A stretch of DNA of 64,000 bases from positions 62,001 to 126,000 of the forward strand of contig JAXGMN010000027.1 of NCBI GenBank assembly GCA_040768665.1. The letters are read 5' to 3'. Source of the stretch: JABWBD01 sp040768665 (GTDB taxonomy: Bacteria > Planctomycetota > Planctomycetia > Pirellulales > Thermoguttaceae). Both the position numbers and the translations under genes were made by a program. Below are positions 35,137-43,887 of this stretch, piece by piece. The notes under the pieces are model-generated. The model made no database searches. It had not been told where the DNA came from and saw nothing but the letters and a program-made list of their open reading frames with translations. Positions within the stretch are counted from its first letter, which is position 1, and each line of letters starts with the position of its first letter.

Positions 35137-36342
35137 ATGAACATCCAAGACCTGACCCGAACCCTCAAGAACAAGAACAACACCAAGATCGTCATGCTCG
35201 TGGCCGATGGCATTGGCGGACTGCCGAACGAGCCGGGCGGCCCGACCGAGCTTGAAGCCGCCAACACCCCTAATCTGGACAGTTTGGCGAAAAAAGGCGT
35301 TTTAGGTAGTATGTGTCCCATAAAGCCGGGGATCACGCCTGGAAGCGGCCCCGGGCATCTCGGCCTCTTCGGTTACGACCCGATCAAGTACGACATCGGC
35401 CGAGGTGTCCTGGAGGCCACCGGGGTTGGTTTCGGCGTCGGTCCTAGTGACGTTGCCATTCGCTGCAATTTCTGCACGCTCGACGCCAGCGGCAACATCA
35501 GCGACCGCCGCGCCGGCCGCATCCCGACCGAAGAGAGCGCCCCCCTGGCGATCAAGCTCCGCGAGGTGAAGATCCCCGGCGTGGAGGTATTCGTCGAACC
35601 GGTCAAAGAGCACCGTTTCGTCGTCGTCTTCCGCGGCGAGGGCCTCGGTGGCAACGTCGCCGACACCGACCCGCAGAAGACCGGCGTCCCGCCGCTCGAC
35701 CCGGCTGCCGAAGACCCGGCTAGCCGGAAGACCGCCGACGTTGCCGCCGAATTCGTCAAGCAGGCCAAAAAACTCCTGGCCGGTCAACCCAAGGCCAACG
35801 GCCTGACGATGCGAGGCTTCTCCACCGCTCCGCACCTCCCCTCCTACGAAGAAGCCTACGGACTGAACGCGGCGGCCATTGCCGTCTACCCAATGTACAA
35901 GGGCCTGGCCCAGTTGGTCGGCATGAAGCTGGTCGGCCAACCCGGCTCGCTTTCCGAAGAAATCGATGTCCTCGAAAAAGCGTGGAACGACTACGACTTC
36001 TTCTTCATTCATTTCAAATACACCGACAGCCGCGGCGAGGACGGCAACTTCGCCGAAAAGGTGAAAATGATCGAGCAGTTCGACGGCATCGTGCCCCGAG
36101 TCGAGAAACTCAATCCCGACGTCCTCATCGTCACCGGCGACCACAGCACTCCGGCGGCCATGAAAAGCCACAGTTGGCACCCGGTCCCCACCCTCTTGTG
36201 GGCGCCAACCTGCCGTCCGGACCGTTGCCAGGCGTACAGCGAGAGCGAAGCATTGTATGGCGGGCTGGGCCACTTCGAGGCCGTCTACCTGATGCCGCTC
36301 GCACTGGCCCACGCCAATCGGCTCGCGAAATACGGGGCGTAG
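35137..36342 (+). CDS. apgM: 2,3-bisphosphoglycerate-independent phosphoglycerate mutase, archaeal type
   Basis: 401 residues from ATG 35137, with AGGA ten bases before it; the longer frame starting at 34960 is a shadow. It converts 3- to 2-phosphoglycerate. The alkaline-phosphatase-like core is visible: IVMLVADGIGGLPNEPG near the N-terminus, NTPNLDSLAKKGVLG, GSGPGHLGLFGYDP with the catalytic serine in the GSGPGH segment, and the late metal-binding VTGDHSTPAAMKSHSWHPVP. The length matches the aPGAM family rather than the 510-residue bacterial iPGM. A CoA-binding protein gene follows 28 bases later. Confidence 0.95.
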   Translation: MNIQDLTRTLKNKNNTKIVMLVADGIGGLPNEPGGPTELEAANTPNLDSLAKKGVLGSMCPIKPGITPGSGPGHLGLFGYDPIKYDIGRGVLEATGVGFGVGPSDVAIRCNFCTLDASGNISDRRAGRIPTEESAPLAIKLREVKIPGVEVFVEPVKEHRFVVVFRGEGLGGNVADTDPQKTGVPPLDPAAEDPASRKTADVAAEFVKQAKKLLAGQPKANGLTMRGFSTAPHLPSYEEAYGLNAAAIAVYPMYKGLAQLVGMKLVGQPGSLSEEIDVLEKAWNDYDFFFIHFKYTDSRGEDGNFAEKVKMIEQFDGIVPRVEKLNPDVLIVTGDHSTPAAMKSHSWHPVPTLLWAPTCRPDRCQAYSESEALYGGLGHFEAVYLMPLALAHANRLAKYGA

Positions 36343-36370
36343 TCGTCCCAACTCATCCAAGAGGTAGATC

Positions 36371-36772
36371 GTGGCAATTCAAGATTCAGTACAGCGATTC
36401 CTCGCCGGCGACCGCTTCGCCGTCGTCGGCGCATCCAGCAACCGCGACAAGTACGGCAACAAGGTCCTCCGTGCTTACCTGCAAAACGGCCGCAAGGCCT
36501 TCCCGGTCAATCCGAACGAGACGGAAGTTGAAGGCGTAAGCTGCTATCCCGACCTGGCCTCGCTCCCGGAACCGGTCCACGGCGTGTCGATCGTCACTCC
36601 GCCGGAGGTCACCGACAGCATCCTCCAGCAGGCAGCCGAGGCCGGCATTCGCCACGTCTGGATGCAACCCGGAGCCGAGCCCGACAACTGGCTCCAGCGG
36701 GCCGAACAACTCAACCTCACCGCAATCGGCGGCGGGCCCTGCGTCCTCGTCACACTCCGCTACCGAGAATAA
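36371..36772 (+). CDS. CoA-binding domain protein (YccU-like)
   Basis: 133 residues. GTG start with GAGGT four bases before. The single Rossmann-type CoA-binding domain begins FAVVGASSNRDKYGNKVLRA; later APxV-like and SIVTPPEVTDSILQQAAEAG and IRHVWMQPGAE are typical of the 130-140-residue CoA_binding_2 family. Its role is unknown; in other bacteria it is also a free-standing protein. It is likely co-transcribed with apgM. Confidence 0.88.
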   Translation: MAIQDSVQRFLAGDRFAVVGASSNRDKYGNKVLRAYLQNGRKAFPVNPNETEVEGVSCYPDLASLPEPVHGVSIVTPPEVTDSILQQAAEAGIRHVWMQPGAEPDNWLQRAEQLNLTAIGGGPCVLVTLRYRE

Positions 36773-36777
36773 CAGAC

Positions 36778-36842
36778 GGCAGCCCGGCTGCTTCTTCGCA
36801 GCCCGGCTGCTAAAGCCTTTTCTTCGCAGCCGGGCTGCTAGG
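36778..36842. repeat. GCAGCCCGGCTGC palindrome cluster
   Basis: Three near-copies of GCAGCCCGGCTGCT within 65 bases, two preceded by CTTCTTC or TTCTTC, lie between the convergent CoA-binding and NPCBM genes. Single or paired copies recur at 43668-43684 and 49876-49909. They could form terminator-like hairpins for both convergent genes. Confidence 0.65.
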
Positions 36843-36847
36843 AGTTC

Positions 36848-38044
36848 CTACCGCTCCTTGACAATCCTCGCATCCAGCCAGTCGGCATAATCGCAGACAT
36901 CCGCCCGATCGGCAAAATCGACGATCAGGTCCACTCGCTTTGCCCCCTGGACATCGATGGAAATGGGAGCCGGCGCATCGCTGCCGCGCACCGTCGGACT
37001 CGTAAACTTGACGCTCCCATCCACGAACACCCGGAACCCCACACTGCCCTGCCCTGCCGTGCTGTCATCGATCGCCAGCGACGCCTGGAGTCTTGTGTAC
37101 TCTCCATCGAGCAAATACGTAATCCTCGACGCGCTATGCATCCCGAGGCCTTTTGCGTAAACATCCTCGCCGGCCCGCAGCCAGCCGCCCCTCACATTGC
37201 GATCAGTCCGGTACGGCCACGCCAGTTCCAGAAACGGCACGTGCCGGTAACCGTCCGCCTCCAGATCCGACAGGTAAGTCACCCGGCCGCCCAGCGGTTG
37301 AACGTAGATCAGGTCCTCGGCAACCGCATTCCAGGTGAGCCCACTGGTAACTACAACCTTCAGCGAGTCCTCATCGAGGGCCAATTGCCTGGCGACCAGA
37401 CGGCTCCCGTCGCCAAATCCGACCAGCGAGCGCAATCCCGTGGCCGCGGTGCTAGCGATCAACGAAGGATTGAAGACCAGCGCCCGCAGCCGATGCCGTT
37501 CAACGTCGACCGGACCGACCGCAGACTCGATCTGCACGGAGGATTCGCCAACTGCCTCGAGCCGACCGCTAATGCGGTCGCCGTTCGAAAGAATCAACTC
37601 ATCGTGGTTTCCATCGGCGTTCAACACACTATCGAGCAGCAAGTCCCGCTCCTGCCGCTCGAGCGGCAACTGGAACACAATGCCCCGCAGCAATTCCAGC
37701 GGCACCTCGACGAGACCGAAAACCGCCGACTCGGCACGGAGTGTTTCCTTATCCACCTCCAGAACGTCGGCCGAAACCAACCCGCCGTCGGCCAGCACCA
37801 CCACTGGCCCGCGCCGGATTTCGCGTGGATTGCCCCACCGGACAAGGTCCTTGGCCCCAATCTCTCGCGTACTGCCATCGACAACGAACTTGATCTGCCA
37901 AGACTCGTCGATTGCCGCAATCTCCGCCGCAAATGGCTCACCATCCGCCGGCACCGCCTGCGGTGGCTTGGCAACCGCAGATGCCGCCAGAGCGACGAAT
38001 GTCAGAATGCTTGCCGGGAGTAATCGCCGATCGTGTAAACCCAT
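36848..38044 (-). CDS. Secreted NPCBM-domain protein
   Basis: 398 residues with a signal peptide (about 1-25). The middle is beta-rich and repetitive (ILSNGDRISGRLEAVGESS; GDGSRLVARQLALDEDS), like the small beta-barrel repeats of planctomycete secreted proteins. The C-terminal 140 residues form an NPCBM/NEW2 carbohydrate-binding module: AGEDVYAKGLGMHSASRITY and the later GFRVFVDGSVKF are diagnostic. It is the last gene of a four-gene minus-strand cluster, with palindromic element copy 2 in the 150-base gap ahead of it. Confidence 0.85.
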   Translation of the reverse strand: MGLHDRRLLPASILTFVALAASAVAKPPQAVPADGEPFAAEIAAIDESWQIKFVVDGSTREIGAKDLVRWGNPREIRRGPVVVLADGGLVSADVLEVDKETLRAESAVFGLVEVPLELLRGIVFQLPLERQERDLLLDSVLNADGNHDELILSNGDRISGRLEAVGESSVQIESAVGPVDVERHRLRALVFNPSLIASTAATGLRSLVGFGDGSRLVARQLALDEDSLKVVVTSGLTWNAVAEDLIYVQPLGGRVTYLSDLEADGYRHVPFLELAWPYRTDRNVRGGWLRAGEDVYAKGLGMHSASRITYLLDGEYTRLQASLAIDDSTAGQGSVGFRVFVDGSVKFTSPTVRGSDAPAPISIDVQGAKRVDLIVDFADRADVCDYADWLDARIVKER

Positions 38045-38065
38045 CCTGGTGACACGCCTCCATTC

Positions 38066-38191
38066 GGTAACTGTTCACGCCCACGGCCGGGGACTGGTCC
38101 ATTTTTCGGCCAATTCGAATGTTTCGGCGTCAAAGACGTTGGCCGAAAACATGGACCTGTCCCCCTCTCTTCCGCCCCGTGAATGGTTACC
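38066..38191. repeat. Palindromic element, copy 2
   Basis: GGTAACTGTTCACGCCCACGG at the left and CCGCCCCGTGAATGGTTACC at the right form the outer arms; GGACTGGTCCATTTTTCGGCC and GGCCGAAAACATGGACCTGTCC form the inner ones. CATTC occurs directly outside both ends. It fills almost the whole gap between the NPCBM gene and the cyclase-like gene, so it lies inside the transcript of the cluster. Confidence 0.88.
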
Positions 38192-38194
38192 CAT

Positions 38195-39232
38195 TCAGCG
38201 CTGGAAGATTGGCAAATAGTTGTTCGGCATTTGCAGGACGATGCAGGCCATCGCCGTCGCATAATCATGGGCGATCGGCGACATCCACGCGCCGTCTTTC
38301 AGTTGCCGTGAGACAAGCTCATCGCGAATCGCCGGATACCACCGGTTCCACCGTTCGCCGCCCGCGTGCCACATGGCCTGAATAGCGTAATAATGTCCGT
38401 AGAAGTAGTATGCTTCCCGCGATACCACCCCCTGCTCCGGCAGAAACTGCATCAGGTAGTCAAGCCCCTTGGTGATCTCCGGGCTGTCGTAAATCCCCGC
38501 GCTGTACAATGCCACCACGCCGGCAGCCGAACGCGGAAACGCGCTCTCGCCGCCTTGCAGCATGTACATAAACCCGCCGTCGGCGTTCTGACTCTTCAGC
38601 ACATAATCCGTGCAACGATCCACGATCTCTCGCGCCACGTGAATTCCGGCGTTGCGGGCCGCCCGCAGCGCCATGATCTGGCAGATCGTCACCGAAAGAT
38701 CCGCATCCATCCGCTGCGGCTGGTAGCGCCAACCGCCGTGCTGGTTCTGCGTATTGACGATCAGCTTGACCGCCTTATCGAGCTTCTCGCGGAGATCGCC
38801 CCGCGGAGTCATGCCGTAGCACTCAGCCAGGAACATCGTGGCGAAACCATGGCCGTACATCGGCCCGTGGCTGGCCGCCATCGAGTGATTGATGAAGCCG
38901 CTCTCCTGCGTGTTGGCCAGAAGATAATCGACGCACAGCGACACCTCGGCACCATAGGGCCCCCGTCCCGGCGTGCTTCCTCCGGACAGGAAGGCCATTC
39001 CGGCCAGCGCGCCGATCGCGACGTTGCCACGGTAATTGCCCATCCCGAAAGAGCCGTCGTCGTGCTGCATCGACGCGAGATAAGCCAGCCCCTGATCGAT
39101 CGCCCGCTGTGCCGCGGGCGTGATCATTTCGACCGCCGTCTTCTCCGGATTCTCCGCCTCGGTATCTGCCCCCAATGCAGGGCCGTAACCAAGAAGGGAG
39201 AGCCCCAAAAGCACACGAACAATGCATTCCAT
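38195..39232 (-). CDS. Secreted squalene-cyclase/prenyltransferase-repeat protein
   Basis: 345 residues with an N-terminal signal peptide. It consists of alpha/alpha-barrel repeats of the terpene cyclase/prenyltransferase type: AIDQGLAYLASMQHDDGSFG, VDYLLANTQESGFINHS, TQNQHGGWRYQPQRMDADLS, and DGGFMYMLQGGESAFPRSAA. The cyclase DxDD or active-site aspartate motif is not evident, so it is probably a structural or ligand-binding relative rather than a hopene cyclase. It follows the small secreted protein gene by 21 bases. Such proteins accompany coiled-coil DUF4175-like genes in planctomycetes; the function is not described. Confidence 0.85.
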   Translation of the reverse strand: MECIVRVLLGLSLLGYGPALGADTEAENPEKTAVEMITPAAQRAIDQGLAYLASMQHDDGSFGMGNYRGNVAIGALAGMAFLSGGSTPGRGPYGAEVSLCVDYLLANTQESGFINHSMAASHGPMYGHGFATMFLAECYGMTPRGDLREKLDKAVKLIVNTQNQHGGWRYQPQRMDADLSVTICQIMALRAARNAGIHVAREIVDRCTDYVLKSQNADGGFMYMLQGGESAFPRSAAGVVALYSAGIYDSPEITKGLDYLMQFLPEQGVVSREAYYFYGHYYAIQAMWHAGGERWNRWYPAIRDELVSRQLKDGAWMSPIAHDYATAMACIVLQMPNNYLPIFQR

Positions 39233-39253
39233 TCATCCGGCTCCACGATTCCC

Positions 39254-40024
39254 CTAGGGCAGCGTCTCCTGCTCTTCGGCCAACCGGCGAAAATACTGCT
39301 CGATGAGCAACTCGTATTTGGGGTGAAACGCCTCATTGAAGAACTGAGCCATCTGCTCCCGCTCTCGCTCGGGCAATTCTCCCCAGAGTGCTTTCACCAG
39401 ATCTCCCCACTCTTCACGGCTGGGCTGCTGCGACGGCGTCCCACCCGGTCCGAACTTGTTCGGACTGGCGATTGCGGGCGTCGGATCCCGCCCTCCGCCG
39501 CTCGCCTTCCGCTTAGGTTTCTTCTGGGCCTTCGGCTGCTGGACGGTTTGGCGCTCGGCGACCTTCTGCTTCTGGTTTTCGGACGGCTTGCCGCCCTGGC
39601 ACCGACTGCGCGCCTGCTTCAGCAATTCCTCCAGATTGACGAGGATTCGGCTCTGCAGCTCCTGGGTCTCCTGTCCCGAGTTCCTCTTGGCGATCCGCTG
39701 CTCTACCTGCTGCATCGTGCGGGCGATTGCCAAGAGCGGACTGTCCGCCTCGGATTCCGCAGCCCGACCCAACTCCTGCAAAAGCCGCGCGTCCAGCTCC
39801 GAAAGGGTTCCACTCCCCTGCCCTGCCCTGCCCTGCTTCGACCGCCCATCCTCCGACTTCTGGTCCGGCTGCGAGAACAGCTCGCGATCGAACTCATCCA
39901 GCGAATCCTTGCCGAGATCCTTCAGCAACTGCTCGTCAAGAGAACGCGGCTGTTGCGCCTTTGCACTGGATACCGATACCACTGCAACGACTGCGATCGG
40001 GATGAAGAAAAAAGACTTCCTCAT
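39254..40024 (-). CDS. Secreted charged protein of the coiled-coil cluster
   Basis: 256 residues with a signal peptide (RKSFFFIPIAVVAVVSVSSA). The centre is a long charged helix (IARTMQQVEQRIAKRN; LQSRILVNLEELLKQA), then a proline-, lysine- and glutamine-rich linker and a final helical WGELPEREREQMAQFFNE segment. The last part resembles the sequences preceding the stop in related planctomycete proteins. The start overlaps the stop of the 1190-residue gene by ATGA (40021-40024). It is probably the periplasmic partner of that protein. Confidence 0.75.
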   Translation of the reverse strand: MRKSFFFIPIAVVAVVSVSSAKAQQPRSLDEQLLKDLGKDSLDEFDRELFSQPDQKSEDGRSKQGRAGQGSGTLSELDARLLQELGRAAESEADSPLLAIARTMQQVEQRIAKRNSGQETQELQSRILVNLEELLKQARSRCQGGKPSENQKQKVAERQTVQQPKAQKKPKRKASGGGRDPTPAIASPNKFGPGGTPSQQPSREEWGDLVKALWGELPEREREQMAQFFNEAFHPKYELLIEQYFRRLAEEQETLP

Positions 40025-43000
40025 GGCAATTCCTCCGCCGTCTCCGGGGCGTCCTCCGGGACGAGCCCAAGGATCAGTTCGACCAAACGTGCCTGTTCGG
40101 TGCTAAGCTGATCATACTCGCGCAGTGCATTTTCGTCGAGCTTCACAGCCTGCCCGAACGTGCTCTCCAGATCCCGGGTCCTGCGATTGACCTCTTGCTG
40201 CATCAATTTGACCAGCTTCAGCTCAACAAGGCGCTGCATCGCGCCGGCGGAACCTCCCCCCTGCCCTCCTTGTCCGCCCCTGCCGCCGTCTTGCTTCTCC
40301 TCCGGCGGTTCCGGCTTGAGTGCTTCCAGGAGCATGGCGAGTCGGTCCAGCGCACGCTGTTGGGGCTGCTGTGTTGGCGGACCCGTCGCCTGACGGTCCA
40401 GCAGCGCAGCCGCACGAGCCATTTCGGCAGCCGCCCCGGAGAGAGCCAGGTTGACGACCTCGCTACCGACGAGCTGATCGGCCAAAACCGATGTCTCGCT
40501 CTGGATGGCCGATTGCTCGCGGGCAAGGTCCTGCAGGCTGGTGGCCTGTGCCCGCGTGAGCCGCTGCTGGCTCCGCTGCAATTCGTCGAGCCGGCGAGTC
40601 TCGTCGAGAGCCCGCTGCTGCCGGTCGGCGAGCGACTGGACTGCATCCTTGAGCCGTTCGAGTTGTTCCATCGCCAGTTCCGCCTCGGCGTCGCGGCGGC
40701 GTTCCGCCAGTTGCCGGACGGCGTCGTCGAGCGACTTCTTGGCGGCTTCTGCCTCCTTGCCAGCCGGCTTTGCCTCCCCCTGCCCTGCTGCCTGGCATGC
40801 CTGCTGCATCTCGCCAGCCGCCTGCTGCGTTTTACGGCTTGACTGCGGGGCCATCAGCCGCTCGAGTCGGCGGGCCATCCGCTCCGCTTCTTCCTTGAGC
40901 TGCTCCTGCCGGCGGCCGAGTTGATCGAGTTGGCGTTGCTGCTCGGCTTTCGCTTGCTGGGCGGCCGCCTGTTCCATCTGCTTCTGCATATCTCCCTGCC
41001 GCTGCGCCAGATCGGACAGGTCCTTTTCCGCTTCCCGCAGTTTCCGGACAAGCCGCCCCAATTCGTGCTCGCGACGGTTGGCAAGAATATCCAGAATCTC
41101 GGTCAAATCGAGGACAATCTGCTCCTGCCTCTTGAGAACCTGCCCCATCTGGTTCCGGTCGATTTCGGTCGACGCCCTGCGCATTTTTCCGCTTGTCGCC
41201 AATTCACGGGCGCGGGCAAGCGCATCGCCAACCGTCTCCGCGGCGAGCGGGTCGTCCTCGCGCAACGGTTCGATTGCCGCGGCCATGTCCTGCTGGAGGC
41301 GATCCAATCGCCGACCCAGTTCCGATTGTTGCCGGGAAGCGATTCTCAAGTCCGCCGAATCCTGCGGCGCAAGGCTGCTCAGGTCTCTTGCCAGGGTCCG
41401 CCGAGCCAGGTCGGTCGTGCGGCGATTCAGCTCTTCCTGCTCGCGCAGCAACTGGCTGGTGTCGCGATGGAACCGCCGAAAACTGTCCCATCGGGCAAGC
41501 TCCCCAAGCATCTGCTCCAGCGACTCAATCACCTTGTCCTGGTGCCCGCCGGCCGCAGCCAGGGATGCGGCCAGTATTCCGCTTCTCTTCGCGTCCTCCT
41601 CCTCTTCGCCCGGATCGTTCTTCGATGCGTTCTCCAACTGGACCTGTGCCGACTTGATGGCGGCAGTCAACTCGTGCCCGATAACCGGAAGGTGTTCCTG
41701 TGCCAACCGGTCAATTTCCGACAGCAGGCTTTCCATTTGCCGAACGATATCGGGGCTGTCGACCCTGTTGTTCTCAAGATCAGCAAGGAGACCGACGATA
41801 TGCATCGGCACTCCTTCCGTGCGACTGGTCAATGTGGTGTTGACTTGCCGCTGGTTCAATTCGGCGCCGCGAAGGTGGTCCAGAGCAAGTTGGTTAAGTT
41901 CGCCCATCTGCTGGACCTGGATTTCCAGCTCCGCCACCTGCCGGCGGCTGCCGCGCTGCATCTGAAGCACCCGAGCCAGTTCGGAAAGAATGGAAGCTCG
42001 ACGCGCGGCGAGCCGGTCGGTGAGCTGTTCGGGAGTGATGATCACCAACCGCCGCTGGTCGCTCTTGCCGGTCTGCGGCCGGTAATCGTCTGCCGTGGCC
42101 CAGAACGTGACCTGAAGGCCCGGCGAAAGATCGAGCCCCGCCAACTCCCAGTCTTGGCTGGCCACCCGGGTCTCGCCCAATCGACGACTATCGTTCAGCC
42201 CCTGAGCCTTCGGTGCCGGTTCCGCTCCCGAGTAAAGGGGGAAGGTCGCCGAGCTTTCATCGGGTTGGTCGGAGCGAGTGAACTCGACGCCTATGCTCCG
42301 CACGGCGAGATCGTCCTTGGCGGTCACGCGAAGCGGAACCGTCGCGTCCGGTGTGACAAAGATGTTCGCCGTTGGCTCCTCAACCGTGACCGAAGGCGGA
42401 CTGTCGGGCACCGCACGGATTTCCCAGCGGTCGTCGCCTCCGCCCGCGAGGCCCTCCACGTCGATGAAGTTGAACCAGTACGCGCCCGATTTCTCAATGA
42501 CGACCTGCTTTTGAGGATCGGCGGGGATCGTGAAAGAGACGCCGTCATCACCGACTCGGCCCGCGAACTGCCGACCATCTTCCAGTTGAAGCTGGACCGC
42601 TACGAGCGGCTTGGTTGCTCGGCCGGCAACGGCGATCGAAGTGCCAGCCAGCGCGCGGATGTGATCCTGGGTGTGCTCGTTCGGCCAACCGGTATACTCC
42701 GGGGGGATCAAAGTAACGGATACGGTTTCCAGGGCCGGAGGCTCCAGCACCTCGACGTCGATCCACGGCATCGAGGTATCGTCGCCACCGGTGACCCGAT
42801 AGGAAAACGGCCGGACAACGTTTTCCCGCCGTGCCACCATCGTCCCATCGAGCAATTGCATCCGCTGGGATTCCTCGGTCGCTTTTCCATCGGAGTTCTC
42901 GAACCGGTAATGGATCAACACCTCGGCAGGCAGATTTTCCGTGGCATCGACGACCTCGACCTCAAAAGCCTGGCCACGCGCCACGCGGTCGACGTGTTGC

Positions 43001-43593
43001 CTAAGCACGAGGTGCGTCGTACGGGGCCAAAGTACGTCACCGAAAGGATTGGCCAGCCGCGCAAGGGCAATTCCGCTTGCCAGGGGATTGGCTGCGATGA
43101 GAAACAGCGCCAGCATGCTGACGGCCAGCGCAGCGAGTGCCGCCCGAATTGTCGGCCGGCGATCGATCGCTTCATCAAAGTCGAGCGGTTCGGTCTCTGC
43201 CGCCGTTTTGGCGATCACGGCCCGTCGCATCGCCACGGAACCGGCCAGCGGATTCTCCTCCGACTGGCGGAGGAATTCGATCGAACTGGCCAGACTACTG
43301 CCGACCGCGGGAAAACGACGCTCGAGATGCCGTGCCAGTTCCACGTCGGCTACTCTGGCCGTCAAACCGCGATAGAGATAGCGGAACCCGGCCCAGGCGA
43401 TCACACCGAGCACCACTACCGACGCCAGGACCCGGATTCCGCGGTCTTCGAATCGAATCCCGTAGTCGGCCAACGCGATGAGGATGATCGCCGCCAGCAC
43501 CACCCCCGCGGCACGGCTGAGCGCGTAGAGCGTCAGTAACCGCCGGACACGGTTTCGAAGCACCGCGATTCGCTGTTCAAGGGGATGAGTCAT
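40021..43593 (-). CDS. Giant coiled-coil membrane protein (DUF4175-like)
   Basis: 1190 residues from ATG 43593, with AGAAGG in front. Two N-terminal membrane helices (about 30-50 and 58-78) and a third near 165-185 precede an extracytoplasmic beta-rich region (about 200-540) and a very long coiled coil (about 550-1080) full of Q, R, E and L heptads (for example QAKAEQQRQLDQLGRRQEQL). The C-terminus has a glycine- and glutamine-rich low-complexity segment. The layout matches DUF4175-like proteins. It leads a coupled operon with the secreted and cyclase-like proteins, suggesting an envelope assembly of unknown purpose. Confidence 0.85.
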   Translation of the reverse strand: MTHPLEQRIAVLRNRVRRLLTLYALSRAAGVVLAAIILIALADYGIRFEDRGIRVLASVVVLGVIAWAGFRYLYRGLTARVADVELARHLERRFPAVGSSLASSIEFLRQSEENPLAGSVAMRRAVIAKTAAETEPLDFDEAIDRRPTIRAALAALAVSMLALFLIAANPLASGIALARLANPFGDVLWPRTTHLVLRQHVDRVARGQAFEVEVVDATENLPAEVLIHYRFENSDGKATEESQRMQLLDGTMVARRENVVRPFSYRVTGGDDTSMPWIDVEVLEPPALETVSVTLIPPEYTGWPNEHTQDHIRALAGTSIAVAGRATKPLVAVQLQLEDGRQFAGRVGDDGVSFTIPADPQKQVVIEKSGAYWFNFIDVEGLAGGGDDRWEIRAVPDSPPSVTVEEPTANIFVTPDATVPLRVTAKDDLAVRSIGVEFTRSDQPDESSATFPLYSGAEPAPKAQGLNDSRRLGETRVASQDWELAGLDLSPGLQVTFWATADDYRPQTGKSDQRRLVIITPEQLTDRLAARRASILSELARVLQMQRGSRRQVAELEIQVQQMGELNQLALDHLRGAELNQRQVNTTLTSRTEGVPMHIVGLLADLENNRVDSPDIVRQMESLLSEIDRLAQEHLPVIGHELTAAIKSAQVQLENASKNDPGEEEEDAKRSGILAASLAAAGGHQDKVIESLEQMLGELARWDSFRRFHRDTSQLLREQEELNRRTTDLARRTLARDLSSLAPQDSADLRIASRQQSELGRRLDRLQQDMAAAIEPLREDDPLAAETVGDALARARELATSGKMRRASTEIDRNQMGQVLKRQEQIVLDLTEILDILANRREHELGRLVRKLREAEKDLSDLAQRQGDMQKQMEQAAAQQAKAEQQRQLDQLGRRQEQLKEEAERMARRLERLMAPQSSRKTQQAAGEMQQACQAAGQGEAKPAGKEAEAAKKSLDDAVRQLAERRRDAEAELAMEQLERLKDAVQSLADRQQRALDETRRLDELQRSQQRLTRAQATSLQDLAREQSAIQSETSVLADQLVGSEVVNLALSGAAAEMARAAALLDRQATGPPTQQPQQRALDRLAMLLEALKPEPPEEKQDGGRGGQGGQGGGSAGAMQRLVELKLVKLMQQEVNRRTRDLESTFGQAVKLDENALREYDQLSTEQARLVELILGLVPEDAPETAEELP

Positions 43594-43887
43594 GCCGAAT
43601 GCCTTCTGCCAACTTCTATTGTACACCTACCGCTTCAGAACAACGACCCGCCACGATTTCGAAGGCTCAGCAGCCCGGCTGCTGGCGAACGGCTTCCCGC
43701 TGCCCCAAGCGGTCGCTTGATGTCAGACGGCGCCGGCCCCCTGCCAAAGACCACCGCGGCGACGGTGTCGGTCCCCTCCTGGGTGGATCGGCCTCTTGCC
43801 CGAAGCGTTGTATCCCCTTCTCAGCCAGGATATATTCGCAACAGCGTCGATCGTTAAGCGTTGAGGGAAAGCAAGGGGAATGCGGCA
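43594..43887. other. Divergent intergenic region
   Basis: Between the giant coiled-coil gene and the GH20-like gene. It contains the GCAGCCCGGCTGCT palindrome at 43668-43684. No clear promoter boxes seen. Confidence 0.4.
43668..43684. repeat. GCAGCCCGGCTGC palindrome
   Basis: AGCAGCCCGGCTGCTGG is a perfect self-complementary core of the same class as at 36778-36842 and 49876-49909. Confidence 0.55.

Noticed and set aside
38195..39232. Functional squalene-hopene cyclase
   Set aside because: At 345 residues it is about half the enzyme length, has a signal peptide and shows no DxDD motif; only the repeat fold is shared.
40921..43539. An 872-codon plus-strand frame opposite the giant coiled-coil gene
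   Set aside because: The coiled-coil frame has heptads, membrane helices and operon coupling; the antisense frame has none of these.
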